Shown: positions 16,757 to 25,239 of the stretch, piece by piece
Layout of the letters: the number at the start of each line of letters is the position of its first letter
Numbering within the stretch: position 1 is the first letter of the stretch
Source of the DNA: Haloferula luteola
GTDB taxonomy: Bacteria; Verrucomicrobiota; Verrucomicrobiia; Verrucomicrobiales; Akkermansiaceae
NCBI RefSeq assembly: GCF_014201715.1
Contig: NZ_JACHFD010000001.1
Location: 248,001-312,000 of the forward strand
Direction: 5' to 3'
Length of the DNA: 64,000 nt
Translations under genes and position numbers: made by a program
Notes under the pieces: generated by a model
What the model was told of the DNA's origin: nothing
The model's database searches: none
Seen by the model: only the letters and a program-made list of their open reading frames with translations

Positions 16757-17260
16757 GTGCGCGTTCTCTCCATCGACCCCGCCATCCGAAATACGGGATA
16801 CGCCGTTCTGGAGGGCGATCACCGGAGCGCCCGCGTCATCGTCTACGAGGTCATCTCCATCCCCGCGCGGATTGCCCAATCGGCAGCCTTGGCCGCGGTC
16901 AGGACCCACCTTGCTCATGTCATTCGAACCCACCAGCCCGATGAGGTTGCAGTCGAAGGCATCATTTACGTCCAATCCCACCGCACCGCCATCACCATGG
17001 GAGCTGCCCGCGCAGCTTCTTTGATCGCTGCCGCCGACGCTGGGTTGCCCATCTACGAATACGCTCCCACCAAGGTGAAACAAGCCGTCGTGGGCAATGG
17101 CCGCGCCGACAAAGCCCAGGTGGCCTTCATGATCCGCGCCCTCCTCGGCCTCTCGGAAACCCCCGCTCACGATGCCGCCGACGCCCTGGCGATTGCCCTC
17201 GCTCACCTGCAGGCGAATGATCCCCTCAAAGCCCGCTTGCTCGACCGGAAACCGATTTGA
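16757..17260 (+). CDS. ruvC: Crossover junction endodeoxyribonuclease RuvC
   Basis: 167-residue Holliday junction resolvase. The four acidic catalytic residues are visible: Asp in VLSIDPAIRNTGYAV, Glu in VAVEGIIYVQSHRTA, and two Asp in HDAADALAIALAHL. Length is normal. The start is GTG at 16757, which puts the first catalytic Asp at residue 7 as in other RuvC proteins; no nearer ATG fits. The RuvA and RuvB partners are not in this window. LipB starts 11 bases after its stop. Confidence 0.94.
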   Translation: MRVLSIDPAIRNTGYAVLEGDHRSARVIVYEVISIPARIAQSAALAAVRTHLAHVIRTHQPDEVAVEGIIYVQSHRTAITMGAARAASLIAAADAGLPIYEYAPTKVKQAVVGNGRADKAQVAFMIRALLGLSETPAHDAADALAIALAHLQANDPLKARLLDRKPI

Positions 17261-17270
17261 TCATCCCTCC

Positions 17271-17894
17271 ATGCAAGTCTGCCATCATTCCTCGACTGTC
17301 CCCTACCCTGATGGGCTCACCTTGCAGGAAGCCAGCGCTGCGGCCATCCTCGAAGGGAGCGGTCCGGAAACGCTTCACCTGCTGGAGCACACCCCAGTCT
17401 ACACCATTGGTCGCCGCCGCGATCAATCCTCACTCCAAAACCGACAAGCCCTTCCAGCTCCCGTCTTTGAAATCAATCGCGGTGGCCAAGCCACCTATCA
17501 TGGCCCCGGACAGCTGGTCGGCTACCCCATTTTGGATCTCAGAGAACGAGGCAAGGACCTCCACGAACATCTTCGCAAACTCGAAGAATCGTTGATCCTG
17601 ACCTGTCAGGACTTCGGAATTCCAGCGAGCCGGCGCGATGGCATGACCGGGGTCTGGGTCGAGAATCGCAAACTTGCCTCCATTGGCGTGGGAGTCACCA
17701 AATGGATTTCCATGCACGGCTTCGCCATCAACGTCACCCGTGATTGCCTCCTCCCGTTTTTCGCCATCACACCCTGTGGCATTGACGGCGTCGTCATGAC
17801 CTGCGTCGAAAATGAAGCAGGTCGACCTGTTTCTGTGATCGAGTTTGCCCAAGCCTACACTCCCCGCTTCGAGCAATGCTTCGCCAAGGCGTAA
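17271..17894 (+). CDS. lipB: Lipoyl(octanoyl) transferase
   Basis: 207-residue enzyme that moves octanoate from acyl carrier protein to lipoyl domains such as GcvH, the first step of lipoate assembly. Motifs: NRGGQATYHGPGQLVGYPIL, the Lys-containing LASIGVGVTKWISMHGFAINV, and the catalytic Cys in ITPCGIDGVVMT. Start chosen at ATG 17271 (MQVCHHSS). Upstream in-frame codons overlap ruvC and carry no family sequence. The partner LipA is not in this window. GcvH at 31318-31695 is a likely acceptor. Confidence 0.95.
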   Translation: MQVCHHSSTVPYPDGLTLQEASAAAILEGSGPETLHLLEHTPVYTIGRRRDQSSLQNRQALPAPVFEINRGGQATYHGPGQLVGYPILDLRERGKDLHEHLRKLEESLILTCQDFGIPASRRDGMTGVWVENRKLASIGVGVTKWISMHGFAINVTRDCLLPFFAITPCGIDGVVMTCVENEAGRPVSVIEFAQAYTPRFEQCFAKA

Positions 17895-17922
17895 GGCCTC
17901 GACATGACGACCGGAGAAAAGG

Positions 17923-17945
17923 GGGCTCGGCGCAGCACCGAGCCC
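17923..17945 (-). terminator. Stem-loop, probable terminator for yebC
   Basis: GGGCTCGG (17923-17930) pairs with CCGAGCCC (17938-17945) around a 7-base loop. On the minus strand the stem is followed by two C and then four T, a short T tract, 34 bases after the yebC stop. On the plus strand (after lipB) there is no T tract. It may serve both convergent genes weakly. Confidence 0.6.
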
Positions 17946-17978
17946 AACACAGGCCTCTAACAAAGCTGGAGCTCAGGC

Positions 17979-18686
17979 TCAGCCAATGTTCGTGAACACC
18001 ACCTGCACGTCGTCGTCGTCCTCGATTTTTTCCAACAACGACTCCACTTCCTCCATCTGAGCGTCGGTCAGCTCAACCGGCTGCGTAGGAATTCTCTCCA
18101 AACCCGCCTTCTTCGGCGAAATCCCGAGCTTTTCCACGCCGGCGGTGAGGTTGGCGAACGAGGTGTAATCCCCGATCGCTCGAGCGATGCCGTCCTCCAC
18201 TTCCAGCTCCTCCAACCCGTGATCGATCAACTCCAGCTCGATCTCTTCGAGTTCGACCCCCTCCGCTTCGAATTCCACTACGGCCTTGCGGGTGAACATG
18301 AAATCCAGCTGGCCACTATTCACCATCTGCCCGCCGTTCTTGTTGAAGATCGTCTTCAGATTGGTCACCGAGCGATTCGTGTTGTCCGTTGCGCACTCGA
18401 TGTAAAACAGGGAACCATGAGGGCCTTTGCCCTCGTAACTGATTTCCACAAAACTCGCTGCGTCGTTTCCCGTCGCACGCTTGATCGCCGCATCGATCTT
18501 ATCCTTCGGAAGATTCTCGGACTTGGCGGTATGGATGGCGAGCCGCAAGGCCGGGTTCATATCCGGATCCGGCCCACCGTTTTTGGCGGCGAGCGTGATC
18601 GACTTCGACAATTTCGGAAACACCTTCGACATTTTGTCCCAGCGTGCTTCCTTGGCCCGGCGGCGGCATTCAAATGCTCTTCCCAT
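17979..18686 (-). CDS. YebC/PmpR family protein, YeeN (YebC2) type
   Basis: 235-residue YebC-family protein. Members were described as DNA-binding regulators and more recently as translation factors acting on ribosomes stalled at proline-rich stretches. It starts MGRAFECRRRAKEARWDKMS, the opening of the YeeN/YebC2 branch rather than MAGHSKW of classical YebC. Core motifs are KSITLAAKNGGPDPDMNPAL, NLPKDKIDAAIKRATG and NKNGGQM. The acidic C-terminus is typical. Start ATG at 18684-18686. Convergent with lipB and divergent from the BrnT/BrnA module. Confidence 0.9.
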   Translation of the reverse strand: MGRAFECRRRAKEARWDKMSKVFPKLSKSITLAAKNGGPDPDMNPALRLAIHTAKSENLPKDKIDAAIKRATGNDAASFVEISYEGKGPHGSLFYIECATDNTNRSVTNLKTIFNKNGGQMVNSGQLDFMFTRKAVVEFEAEGVELEEIELELIDHGLEELEVEDGIARAIGDYTSFANLTAGVEKLGISPKKAGLERIPTQPVELTDAQMEEVESLLEKIEDDDDVQVVFTNIG

Positions 18687-18759
18687 GGATTCTGACGTGT
18701 TGGCGGGCAATTCAACCGATCGACCGCGGAAGCGCAACCGTGGAAAAACGACAGAATGC

Positions 18760-19116
18760 ATGAACGAACCGAATCAGGTTCCCGCCCTTTCCGCTTCCCC
18801 CGATCCCCATTCCGCGATTTGCTCTGGCCACACGCTCATGGAACTCGACCTGATCGACGTCAACTTTGACCTCAAACACATCAAACCTCGGGAAATCGAG
18901 GAAGCGCTGGAGGACCCCTTCGCGCTCCGTTTTCTTCCCGAGGACGACCGGGCCGACGGCGAGACCCGCTTCTATGCCATCGGCAAAACGGTCGCCGAGC
19001 GTGGCATTTTCCTTTGCTTTTGGACCAACGGCAAAACGGTTCGGGTCATCTGTGCGCGAGAAATGAGCGAGGGCGAACTTCGCTTCTACGAGCGCAAATA
19101 CGCCGAATTCAAGTGA
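18760..19116 (+). CDS. brnT: BrnT family ribonuclease toxin
   Basis: 118 residues from ATG 18760; the conserved domain begins near the internal ATG at 18838 (MELDLIDVNFDLKHIKPRE), which would give a 92-residue protein, the usual BrnT length, so the true start may be there. The domain pattern is that of BrnT: a first strand, EEALEDPFALRF, then TRFYAIGKTVAERGIFLCF and a C-terminal VRVICAREMSEGELRFYER. BrnT cleaves RNA and is neutralised by BrnA, encoded next, 10 bases downstream. Stress-linked induction by relief of BrnA autorepression is known for the family. Confidence 0.8.
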   Translation: MNEPNQVPALSASPDPHSAICSGHTLMELDLIDVNFDLKHIKPREIEEALEDPFALRFLPEDDRADGETRFYAIGKTVAERGIFLCFWTNGKTVRVICAREMSEGELRFYERKYAEFK

Positions 19117-19126
19117 TCCCATCCCG

Positions 19127-19399
19127 ATGAAGACTCTCACCCACTGGAACCAGATCCCCGAGTTCGAGGACGAAGAGCAAGAAGCAATCTTCTGGCTCGA
19201 AAATGAATTGGATGGCCGCCTCATGGCAGGCTCGATTCACCAGCCCGACTCCCGTGAATCCACCACCATCACTCTGCGTTTCGATCCCCGAATGCTCTCG
19301 CGAATCAAGCGCATCGCCCGCTCACGCTTCCTCAACTACCAGTCGATGATGAAGCAATGGCTGGCGGAGCGGCTTGAAGAAGAGGTCCGCAAACAATGA
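19127..19399 (+). CDS. brnA: BrnA/CopG-like antitoxin
   Basis: 90-residue protein with the BrnA layout: an N-terminal toxin-binding segment (IPEFEDEEQEAIFWLENE) and a C-terminal ribbon-helix-helix-type segment (TITLRFDPRMLSRIKRIA) followed by FLNYQSMMKQWLAERLEEE. It should bind and block the toxin encoded 10 bases upstream and bind its own promoter. Toxin-before-antitoxin order is normal for BrnTA. Its stop overlaps the start of the VanZ gene by four bases (ATGA). Confidence 0.83.
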   Translation: MKTLTHWNQIPEFEDEEQEAIFWLENELDGRLMAGSIHQPDSRESTTITLRFDPRMLSRIKRIARSRFLNYQSMMKQWLAERLEEEVRKQ

Positions 19400-19803
19400 T
19401 CCGCTCGCCTCGGTTCTGGTTCGGAGCATTCGCCATATGGGTCGCAACCCTGTGGTGGCTTTCCTCCGACGTCCGGGAACTGCCCGCACCCCAAGACTGG
19501 GTCAACGTCGACAAATTTTATCACTTCGGATTTTTCCTCGGAGGAGCCGGCATTCTCGCCTCCGCCGTGTACTGGCACCGTGGCGATTGGCCATTTCGTC
19601 GACGGTTCTGGATCGTGGTCGGCATCGTCGCCTTGGTCGGCGGACTGGACGAACTGCATCAAAGCTTCGTCGAAGGACGCAGTGGAAATGACCCCTTCGA
19701 CTTCGCGGCCGACTTCCTCGGCGCCTGCGCCGGCACTTGGCTTTTCGAGGTACTGAGACCCAAGATATTTCGCCGTCGCTCCGTCCCTGCACCGACGACC
19801 TGA
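19396..19803 (+). CDS. VanZ family membrane protein
   Basis: 135 residues with about four membrane segments. The family core is visible: DKFYHFGFFLGGAGILASA after TM1, and GLDELHQSFVEGRSGNDPFD with conserved D-E-x-H-Q and the acidic D-F-A-A-D-F segment before the last helix. The VanZ family is named for a teicoplanin resistance factor, but most members, including small ones like this, have no known role. Translationally coupled to the BrnA antitoxin gene. Convergent with recR, eight bases apart. Confidence 0.85.
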   Translation: MIRSPRFWFGAFAIWVATLWWLSSDVRELPAPQDWVNVDKFYHFGFFLGGAGILASAVYWHRGDWPFRRRFWIVVGIVALVGGLDELHQSFVEGRSGNDPFDFAADFLGACAGTWLFEVLRPKIFRRRSVPAPTT

Positions 19804-19811
19804 TTCGCGGA

Positions 19812-20411
19812 TCAAAGGCCCCGACGGCCCTCCAGGGCCCGCGCCAACGTGAGAGCATCCGCGTGCTCCAGTCCACCCCCTGCGGGAAGACCCTGCGCCA
19901 ATCGGGTCACTTGGCATTTTCCTCTCAACAAATCCGCCAAATAATTGGCCGTCGCCTCCCCCTCCACATCCGCTCCGAGGGCGAGAATCACCTCCTCGAT
20001 CGACTCCTCCTCCAAGCGTTCGAGCAACGAACCGATTCGCAGATTCTCTGGAGTCACGTTGTCCAGCGGAGATAGGCGACCGCCCAAACAGTGGTAGCGA
20101 CCCTGAAACGCTCCGGATCGCTCCATGGAAATGACGTCCGTGGCCTGCTCCACCACACACAGGATCGGCTCGCGGCGCGGATGAGCGCACACCGAGCATC
20201 CTTCCGGCGTCGCAAAAAATCCACACCGGGCGCAGGAACTCACCGTTTCGTGTGCCCCCAACAAGGCCGCCGAAAGGGCCTGTGGGTGCGCCCGAGGGTG
20301 CTGAACGAGCCAAATCGCGATCCTCTCGGCACTTCGGGGACCAACACCTGGCAACTGCTTGAGTTCTTGGATCAGTCCGAGGACCGCTTCCGGGTATTCG
20401 ATACGAGCCAT
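19812..20411 (-). CDS. recR: Recombination protein RecR
   Basis: 199-residue DNA repair protein that with RecO and RecF loads RecA at gaps. N-terminal helix-hairpin-helix LKQLPGVGPRSAERIAIWL, a C4 zinc finger (SSCARCGFFATPEGCSVCAH), then a Toprim domain (ILCVVEQATDVISMERSG, LALGADVEGEATANYLA) and the C-terminal ITRLAQG-like segment VTRLAQGLPAGGGLEHADA. Full normal length. It follows a small membrane-protein gene by seven bases, so the two are probably co-transcribed; DnaX and YbaB, frequent partners elsewhere, are absent here. Confidence 0.95.
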   Translation of the reverse strand: MARIEYPEAVLGLIQELKQLPGVGPRSAERIAIWLVQHPRAHPQALSAALLGAHETVSSCARCGFFATPEGCSVCAHPRREPILCVVEQATDVISMERSGAFQGRYHCLGGRLSPLDNVTPENLRIGSLLERLEEESIEEVILALGADVEGEATANYLADLLRGKCQVTRLAQGLPAGGGLEHADALTLARALEGRRGL

Positions 20412-20418
20412 GTTGATC

Positions 20419-20841
20419 TCACTTCGGTTCGCGGTGGCGAGCCGCGTAAATCATCGCTCCTACCAAAACCCAGAGCAAACCGACCAAGGGCGCGACCAAA
20501 TACGGAACCCGCCCACACAACGCCAAAACCGGAATCCAGCCGAGATGCACCACCAAAGTGGAGATCGCAATCACTCCACGACGCCACGTACCTCGCACAT
20601 GCAGCAATGCCCAGCTGCTCAGGAAATAGACCGCGCAAATCCATGCCCACGCCTGCCAGGCAATCAAAGGCTCCAAGCCACCTTCCAGCCCCAAGCCTCT
20701 CAAGCGCTCCATCAGCGAAGCGTCCCACTGCCCACTCACTCCCATGGCCTGAATCACCAGGGCCACCACCAACGCCATCACCGAGATGGCACTGGCTGCG
20801 ACACCCGGGTGAGGATCCGGTTTGAAGGTGGGTTCTGACAT
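20419..20841 (-). CDS. Hypothetical membrane protein, 140 aa
   Basis: Small integral membrane protein with four likely helices: ASAISVMALVVALVIQAMG, a second around WQAWAWICAVYFLSSWALL, a third around GVIAISTLVVHLGWIPVLAL and a fourth around VAPLVGLLWVLVGAMIY, ending in a short basic tail. I do not recognise the family. Start set at ATG 20839-20841 (MSEPTFKPD), since the upstream in-frame stretch is Gly/Arg-rich with no membrane features. It sits 50 bases downstream of the large PVC haem-protein gene and just upstream of recR. Confidence 0.72.
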   Translation of the reverse strand: MSEPTFKPDPHPGVAASAISVMALVVALVIQAMGVSGQWDASLMERLRGLGLEGGLEPLIAWQAWAWICAVYFLSSWALLHVRGTWRRGVIAISTLVVHLGWIPVLALCGRVPYLVAPLVGLLWVLVGAMIYAARHREPK

Positions 20842-20891
20842 GGCTTCGACGGGACCGTAGTGACTCCCCGACTCGGGCTCAAGCGACACTC

Positions 20892-23800
20892 TCAGTGTCC
20901 CCCCTCCCGCTTTCCGTGCTGGACCGCAAGCCACTCCACCAAATCGCGGATCTCACCCCGATTCAAAATGGCGCCCATCGGCGGCATCGCCGAAATCGGC
21001 TCACTCATGGATTCCAGATCCGCCCGATCCAGAATGCGCCGCTCCCCAGCCATATCGATTTCAACTTGATCATTGTCCTCCTTCATCAGGACTCCTCCGA
21101 GCACCGAGCCGTCCTTCAGCGTCACCGTCACCACGCCAAAACCCGGTGCGACCTTCGCCTGCGGATTCACGATCGATTCCAGCAAATAACGCCGGTCTCC
21201 ACGGTCAGCGACTCCTTCCAGATTGGGACCCGCCTCAGTCACTCCGAAATCCCCACCGATTCGGTGGCATCGGGCACACTGGGCGCGACCATCATTGAAA
21301 AACAACTGCTTCCCGTGCTCCGCATTTCCTCCCTCCAACGCCACCATCCAGGTTCCCAAAGGCTCGCCACCGTCCTCCAACTTTTTGGAGAAGTCCGCCA
21401 GAGCCGCATCAACCTTCGGAGACTTCATTTGATCGGCCGCGTCCAACAACTCCAGTCCCGCAGGATCTTTTCCACCCGCTTCGGCCAATCGATTCAGTCC
21501 TTCGACAATCAACGTCTCCATGGCCTCACCGCCCACATCCGGCACCATTTTCCACGCGGTTTTTTTGCGCCGAGGATTTGGGGAAAGCACCCCTTGAGAA
21601 ACCCCCGCAGCAGCCATTTCCGGTGAGATTTCTGCCAACTCTGCAAGTGCCGAAAGAGCCAATGCATCGTCTTCGCCCGCCGCAATTTCCGCCAACTTCG
21701 CGTCTCGGTCCGAAGGATTTTTCAGAACCCAACGTTTCAAAGCGGCCTCTTGCGCTTCGTCCGGAAGCTCGGAATCCTGAGCGATCTCCAACCATCTTTG
21801 CGCGGAAACATCCGAGTCATCCAATCCCAACTTCCCGATTAAGCGAATCGCGGGCTCCAAAATCTCCGGGGAGATTCGGGTCAATTCATCCACCATGGGA
21901 CCCAGCACACTGGCCACGGCAACTCGACCCTCCGTGCGCGCCGGCACATAGGAACCGTTGGCTCCATCGATAGGAGTCGGAGCATCCCAGATTTCGAGAA
22001 CCCGCAGAGCCTCGCGGCGCACCGATAGAGGCAATCCCCGTTCGGCAGGCAATGCCGCCAACCAACGCAGCTCCTGCTCGGTCCCAAGATGCAGCGCATT
22101 GTGAATCAGTCGCCGCCACGTCATCTCTCCGAGGTTATAGGGAATCCCTTTGCTCGCTCGACTGGCCAGATAGGGCCGCGCCGACTCGATGTTCCGGTCA
22201 TGAATCATTCGAATCACTTCCTTCAGCACCCGCATGTCCGCATCCTGAAGAAAGGCTTCGATCTTCGGAGAACCCTTTCGCCCCAAAGCCACCACCGCCG
22301 CCAACCGCAGCCCCACCTCGTCCCTTCGCGCCAAGGTCACCAACTGCTCATCAGTCGAAATCATCGACAACGCATAGGCTCCCGCATGCCGCAGATAGGC
22401 ATCCTCCTCGCCGTGTTTGGCCAACATTTGCCAAATAAAAGTCATGCTGCCCAGCGCCAACGAGCGACCCGCAGCAATCGTTCCGAAAAACTGTCCACGT
22501 GGATCGTCCCCGAGAATCAACGAACCAAAATTCGCAAGATCGGAGACACCGCCAACCTCTCCGAGAACTTTGACCGCCTGCGCCCGAACTTCAGCGTCCG
22601 GGTCCGCCAAAAGCTTCTGAAAAACGGGCAGGAATTGCTGAACTCCTGACGTCCGGGGCAGATCCTCGAAATCATGATCATCCATCACCGGAGTATCCGC
22701 CACCGCACCCCGACGCATGATCACGCCCAATCCCCAAATCCCATGCAGCCGCTCCAAGCCTTCCCCCTTCATCGCCGCCGTGACCAAAAGGGCTGGACCT
22801 TCCGGCCGACGCGTCAACTCCAGTTGCGCCCGGATTCTGAGACGCATGTCAGGATGGCGCAACCAAGCCGCCAATTGATCCGGTGCCACCGTTTCCAGGC
22901 CCTCCCGCATCGCTCGGGCCACCTCCTCAGCCGCATCCGCCAGATAAGGATCCTGAGCAGAAATTTTCACCAGCCGACCCTCTTCATGGGAGGTCCAGCC
23001 TCCCGCAAAATCGGAAACCATCATGCTGCCGTTCCAAGCATAAGAGACGTCGGTAGCCGTCACCCCCCACACCAGTTTCCGCGGCTCCGCCAAAGACATG
23101 CCGGCACCCTTTTCATCAACGCGGAACGACCACAGTCCCGATCCCGCAGGCGTCGCCGTGTAGTCGCAAACCACGAATCGCCCTTTCTCGGATTCCAGGA
23201 AACCCGTCCCCGGATAGTAGTCGAGGCCCGAAGGCCCGTTCGTCAAATACCCCACGGGAGGAACCAAATAGGCAGGCTGATCGTCATTGGCCGTTTGCCA
23301 GGACTTTTCCGTCATCCAAGCAGAGGCCACATCAGGCCCAACTCCCACCGGACCTCCAAAACTCATCAACACCTGGTGACCCATCCGCCACCCCGAATCC
23401 CCACCATCGACCACATACACCACCCGCGCCCGATCCCCTTGATCTGCGTTGTTGTCGACCGTGATCGGATTCCCATGCACATCAAAAGCAAGTTCCTTGG
23501 GATTCCGCAGGCCCGTATGGACCACTTCAAAATGGGTCCCATCTGGATCGAACCGAAACACCGCCCCCTGATCAGGAAAATCGTATCGCCGCCCTTCGCG
23601 TGTCGTGATCGCAAAGCCACGGTCTCCCACCGTCCCCCAGATCCGACCATCCGGACCCAACACAAATCCATTCAAGTCGTGTCCAGATAGCGACACCTTC
23701 ACCCCAAATCCGTCCTGCAGCACCTTGCGACGGTCAGACTTCAAATCCCCATCGCTATCTTCCAGAACCGTGATCTTCGGAATGCAGGCAAAGTAGACAG

Positions 23801-24275
23801 CCTTGTCATAAGCAAAGATACCCGCCGCCGTTCCATCGAGGGGTTCATCGAAGTCCTCTGCAAAAACCTCCGATCGCGCGAAAACTCCCTGCTCATCGGG
23901 ATCCGCTAAAATCCGGATCCGCTCGGTTTTCGCCGTAAAATACCCCTCAGGAAACTTGTGAAGCCACTTCTCGATCAGCTTCAAGCGATCCGCAGTGGTC
24001 CTGGAGGCAACATCATCCTCCAGCCAGTACTCGTGATTGCGATTGTCCTCCACACCGAATCGGAAGCGATGGGTCTCCGCCACATACCACCGTCCCTGAA
24101 CATCTTGGGAAATTGCCGTCGGCGAGGTAACTCCTTGATTCTCGTGGGTAGCCACCACTTGAGCCGTCGCACCTTCCGGCAGAGAAAGCCCCGGCACTTC
24201 CGCACTCGCCGTTAGGTCCGTCGTCGCTCCACGAGCTACGGCAGCCAGCGTGACCAACATCGCGCATCTCAACAT
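20892..24275 (-). CDS. Secreted PVC-type haem-binding protein with beta-propeller and HEAT-like repeats
   Basis: 1127-residue exported protein (signal peptide MLRCAMLVTLAAVARGA). Residues about 20-440 form a glucose-dehydrogenase-like propeller (WYVAETHRFRFGVEDN, GFVLGPDGRIWGTVGD, HTGLRNPKELAFD). The middle (about 450-960) is made of helical HEAT-like repeats (AQAVKVLGEVGGV, RLAAVVALGRKGSP). The C-terminus has a c-type haem site CARCH in QCARCHRIGGDFGVTEAGPN and the segment NPQAKVAPGFGVVTV of the PVC haem module. Such proteins are abundant in Verrucomicrobia and Planctomycetes and are thought to be periplasmic dehydrogenases of unknown substrate. Start chosen at ATG 24273-24275. It is divergent from ftsY; 112 bases between them hold both promoters. 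Confidence 0.9.
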   Translation of the reverse strand: MLRCAMLVTLAAVARGATTDLTASAEVPGLSLPEGATAQVVATHENQGVTSPTAISQDVQGRWYVAETHRFRFGVEDNRNHEYWLEDDVASRTTADRLKLIEKWLHKFPEGYFTAKTERIRILADPDEQGVFARSEVFAEDFDEPLDGTAAGIFAYDKAVYFACIPKITVLEDSDGDLKSDRRKVLQDGFGVKVSLSGHDLNGFVLGPDGRIWGTVGDRGFAITTREGRRYDFPDQGAVFRFDPDGTHFEVVHTGLRNPKELAFDVHGNPITVDNNADQGDRARVVYVVDGGDSGWRMGHQVLMSFGGPVGVGPDVASAWMTEKSWQTANDDQPAYLVPPVGYLTNGPSGLDYYPGTGFLESEKGRFVVCDYTATPAGSGLWSFRVDEKGAGMSLAEPRKLVWGVTATDVSYAWNGSMMVSDFAGGWTSHEEGRLVKISAQDPYLADAAEEVARAMREGLETVAPDQLAAWLRHPDMRLRIRAQLELTRRPEGPALLVTAAMKGEGLERLHGIWGLGVIMRRGAVADTPVMDDHDFEDLPRTSGVQQFLPVFQKLLADPDAEVRAQAVKVLGEVGGVSDLANFGSLILGDDPRGQFFGTIAAGRSLALGSMTFIWQMLAKHGEEDAYLRHAGAYALSMISTDEQLVTLARRDEVGLRLAAVVALGRKGSPKIEAFLQDADMRVLKEVIRMIHDRNIESARPYLASRASKGIPYNLGEMTWRRLIHNALHLGTEQELRWLAALPAERGLPLSVRREALRVLEIWDAPTPIDGANGSYVPARTEGRVAVASVLGPMVDELTRISPEILEPAIRLIGKLGLDDSDVSAQRWLEIAQDSELPDEAQEAALKRWVLKNPSDRDAKLAEIAAGEDDALALSALAELAEISPEMAAAGVSQGVLSPNPRRKKTAWKMVPDVGGEAMETLIVEGLNRLAEAGGKDPAGLELLDAADQMKSPKVDAALADFSKKLEDGGEPLGTWMVALEGGNAEHGKQLFFNDGRAQCARCHRIGGDFGVTEAGPNLEGVADRGDRRYLLESIVNPQAKVAPGFGVVTVTLKDGSVLGGVLMKEDNDQVEIDMAGERRILDRADLESMSEPISAMPPMGAILNRGEIRDLVEWLAVQHGKREGGH

Positions 24276-24387
24276 CACGTCGGCACCATAAAGATCCGGA
24301 GCCCGCTGGCAACGTCTGTCCTTCGTTTCCGTCAAGTCGTGCGAAACCCTTGCCCCCACTCTCATCCAGCCCTAGAAACCCGCCGCC

Positions 24388-25239
24388 ATGGCTGGATTTC
24401 TCCGCTCTCTTTACAATCGGTTCTCCAACACCGCCGAGATCGACTGGGACGATTTGGAAGCCTCCCTCGTCGCCGCCGACCTCGGACCCCGTTTGGCCAT
24501 GAGCTTGGTCGAGGAACTGCGCGATCTCGGCCGCCAAATCACTGCTGACGACGTGGTCGAAATCACCCGTCAACACCTTGCTCAACGCCTCCCTCCCGAT
24601 CTCCCTCCCCCCCTTCCTCCCAGCTCCGACAAGCCCTTCGTCTTCCTCATCGTCGGCGTCAACGGCGTCGGCAAAACCACCACCTGCGCCAAACTCGCTC
24701 ATTGGCTGCAACGTCGCGGATCTCTCACCTACCTCGCCGCGGCCGATACCTTCCGGGCGGCCGCAACCGAGCAACTCCTCCGCTGGGGGCAACGTCTCGA
24801 CATCCCCGTCATCACGGGGCCCGCGAACGCCGACCCCTCCTCCGTCTGCTTCAATGCCCACCAGCAGGCCATTCGCGACGGCGCACGATACCTCATCTGC
24901 GACACCGCAGGCCGGCTCCACAATCGTCACAACCTGATGGAGGAGCTCTCAAAAATCCGCCGAACTCTTGCCAAACAGGATCCCGCCGCACCGCACCTGA
25001 CCCTGTTGGTATTGGACGCTTCCACCGGTAGCAATGCCCTCCAGCAAGCCAAGGAATTTCACAAAGCCTCGCCCCTCGACGGCTTCATCCTCACCAAAAT
25101 GGATGGCTCTGGCAAAGGCGGCGTCGCGGTGGCCATTCACGAGCAACTCGGGATTCCTCCCCGCTTTCTCGGCACGGGTGAAGAACCAGCGGACTTCGCC
25201 CTTTTCCAACGTGCCCGGTTCCTTGAGGACATGATCTGA
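24388..25239 (+). CDS. ftsY: Signal recognition particle receptor FtsY
   Basis: 283-residue SRP GTPase that docks the signal recognition particle and its ribosome at the membrane. NG core: a helical N domain, then G1 VGVNGVGKTTTCAKLA, DTFRAAATEQL, DTAGRLHNRHNL, TKMDGSGKGGVAVAI. The long acidic A domain of E. coli FtsY is absent; a Pro-rich segment (LPPDLPPPLPP) links the N and G domains. The stop shares one base with the next start (TGATG), so the ketosynthase-like gene is translationally coupled to it. Confidence 0.95.
   Translation: MAGFLRSLYNRFSNTAEIDWDDLEASLVAADLGPRLAMSLVEELRDLGRQITADDVVEITRQHLAQRLPPDLPPPLPPSSDKPFVFLIVGVNGVGKTTTCAKLAHWLQRRGSLTYLAAADTFRAAATEQLLRWGQRLDIPVITGPANADPSSVCFNAHQQAIRDGARYLICDTAGRLHNRHNLMEELSKIRRTLAKQDPAAPHLTLLVLDASTGSNALQQAKEFHKASPLDGFILTKMDGSGKGGVAVAIHEQLGIPPRFLGTGEEPADFALFQRARFLEDMI

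Noticed and set aside
15605-17206. 533-codon minus-strand open frame opposite the helicase and ruvC
   Set aside because: Gly/Asp/Val-rich translation typical of antisense shadow; the plus-strand helicase and RuvC have all motifs.
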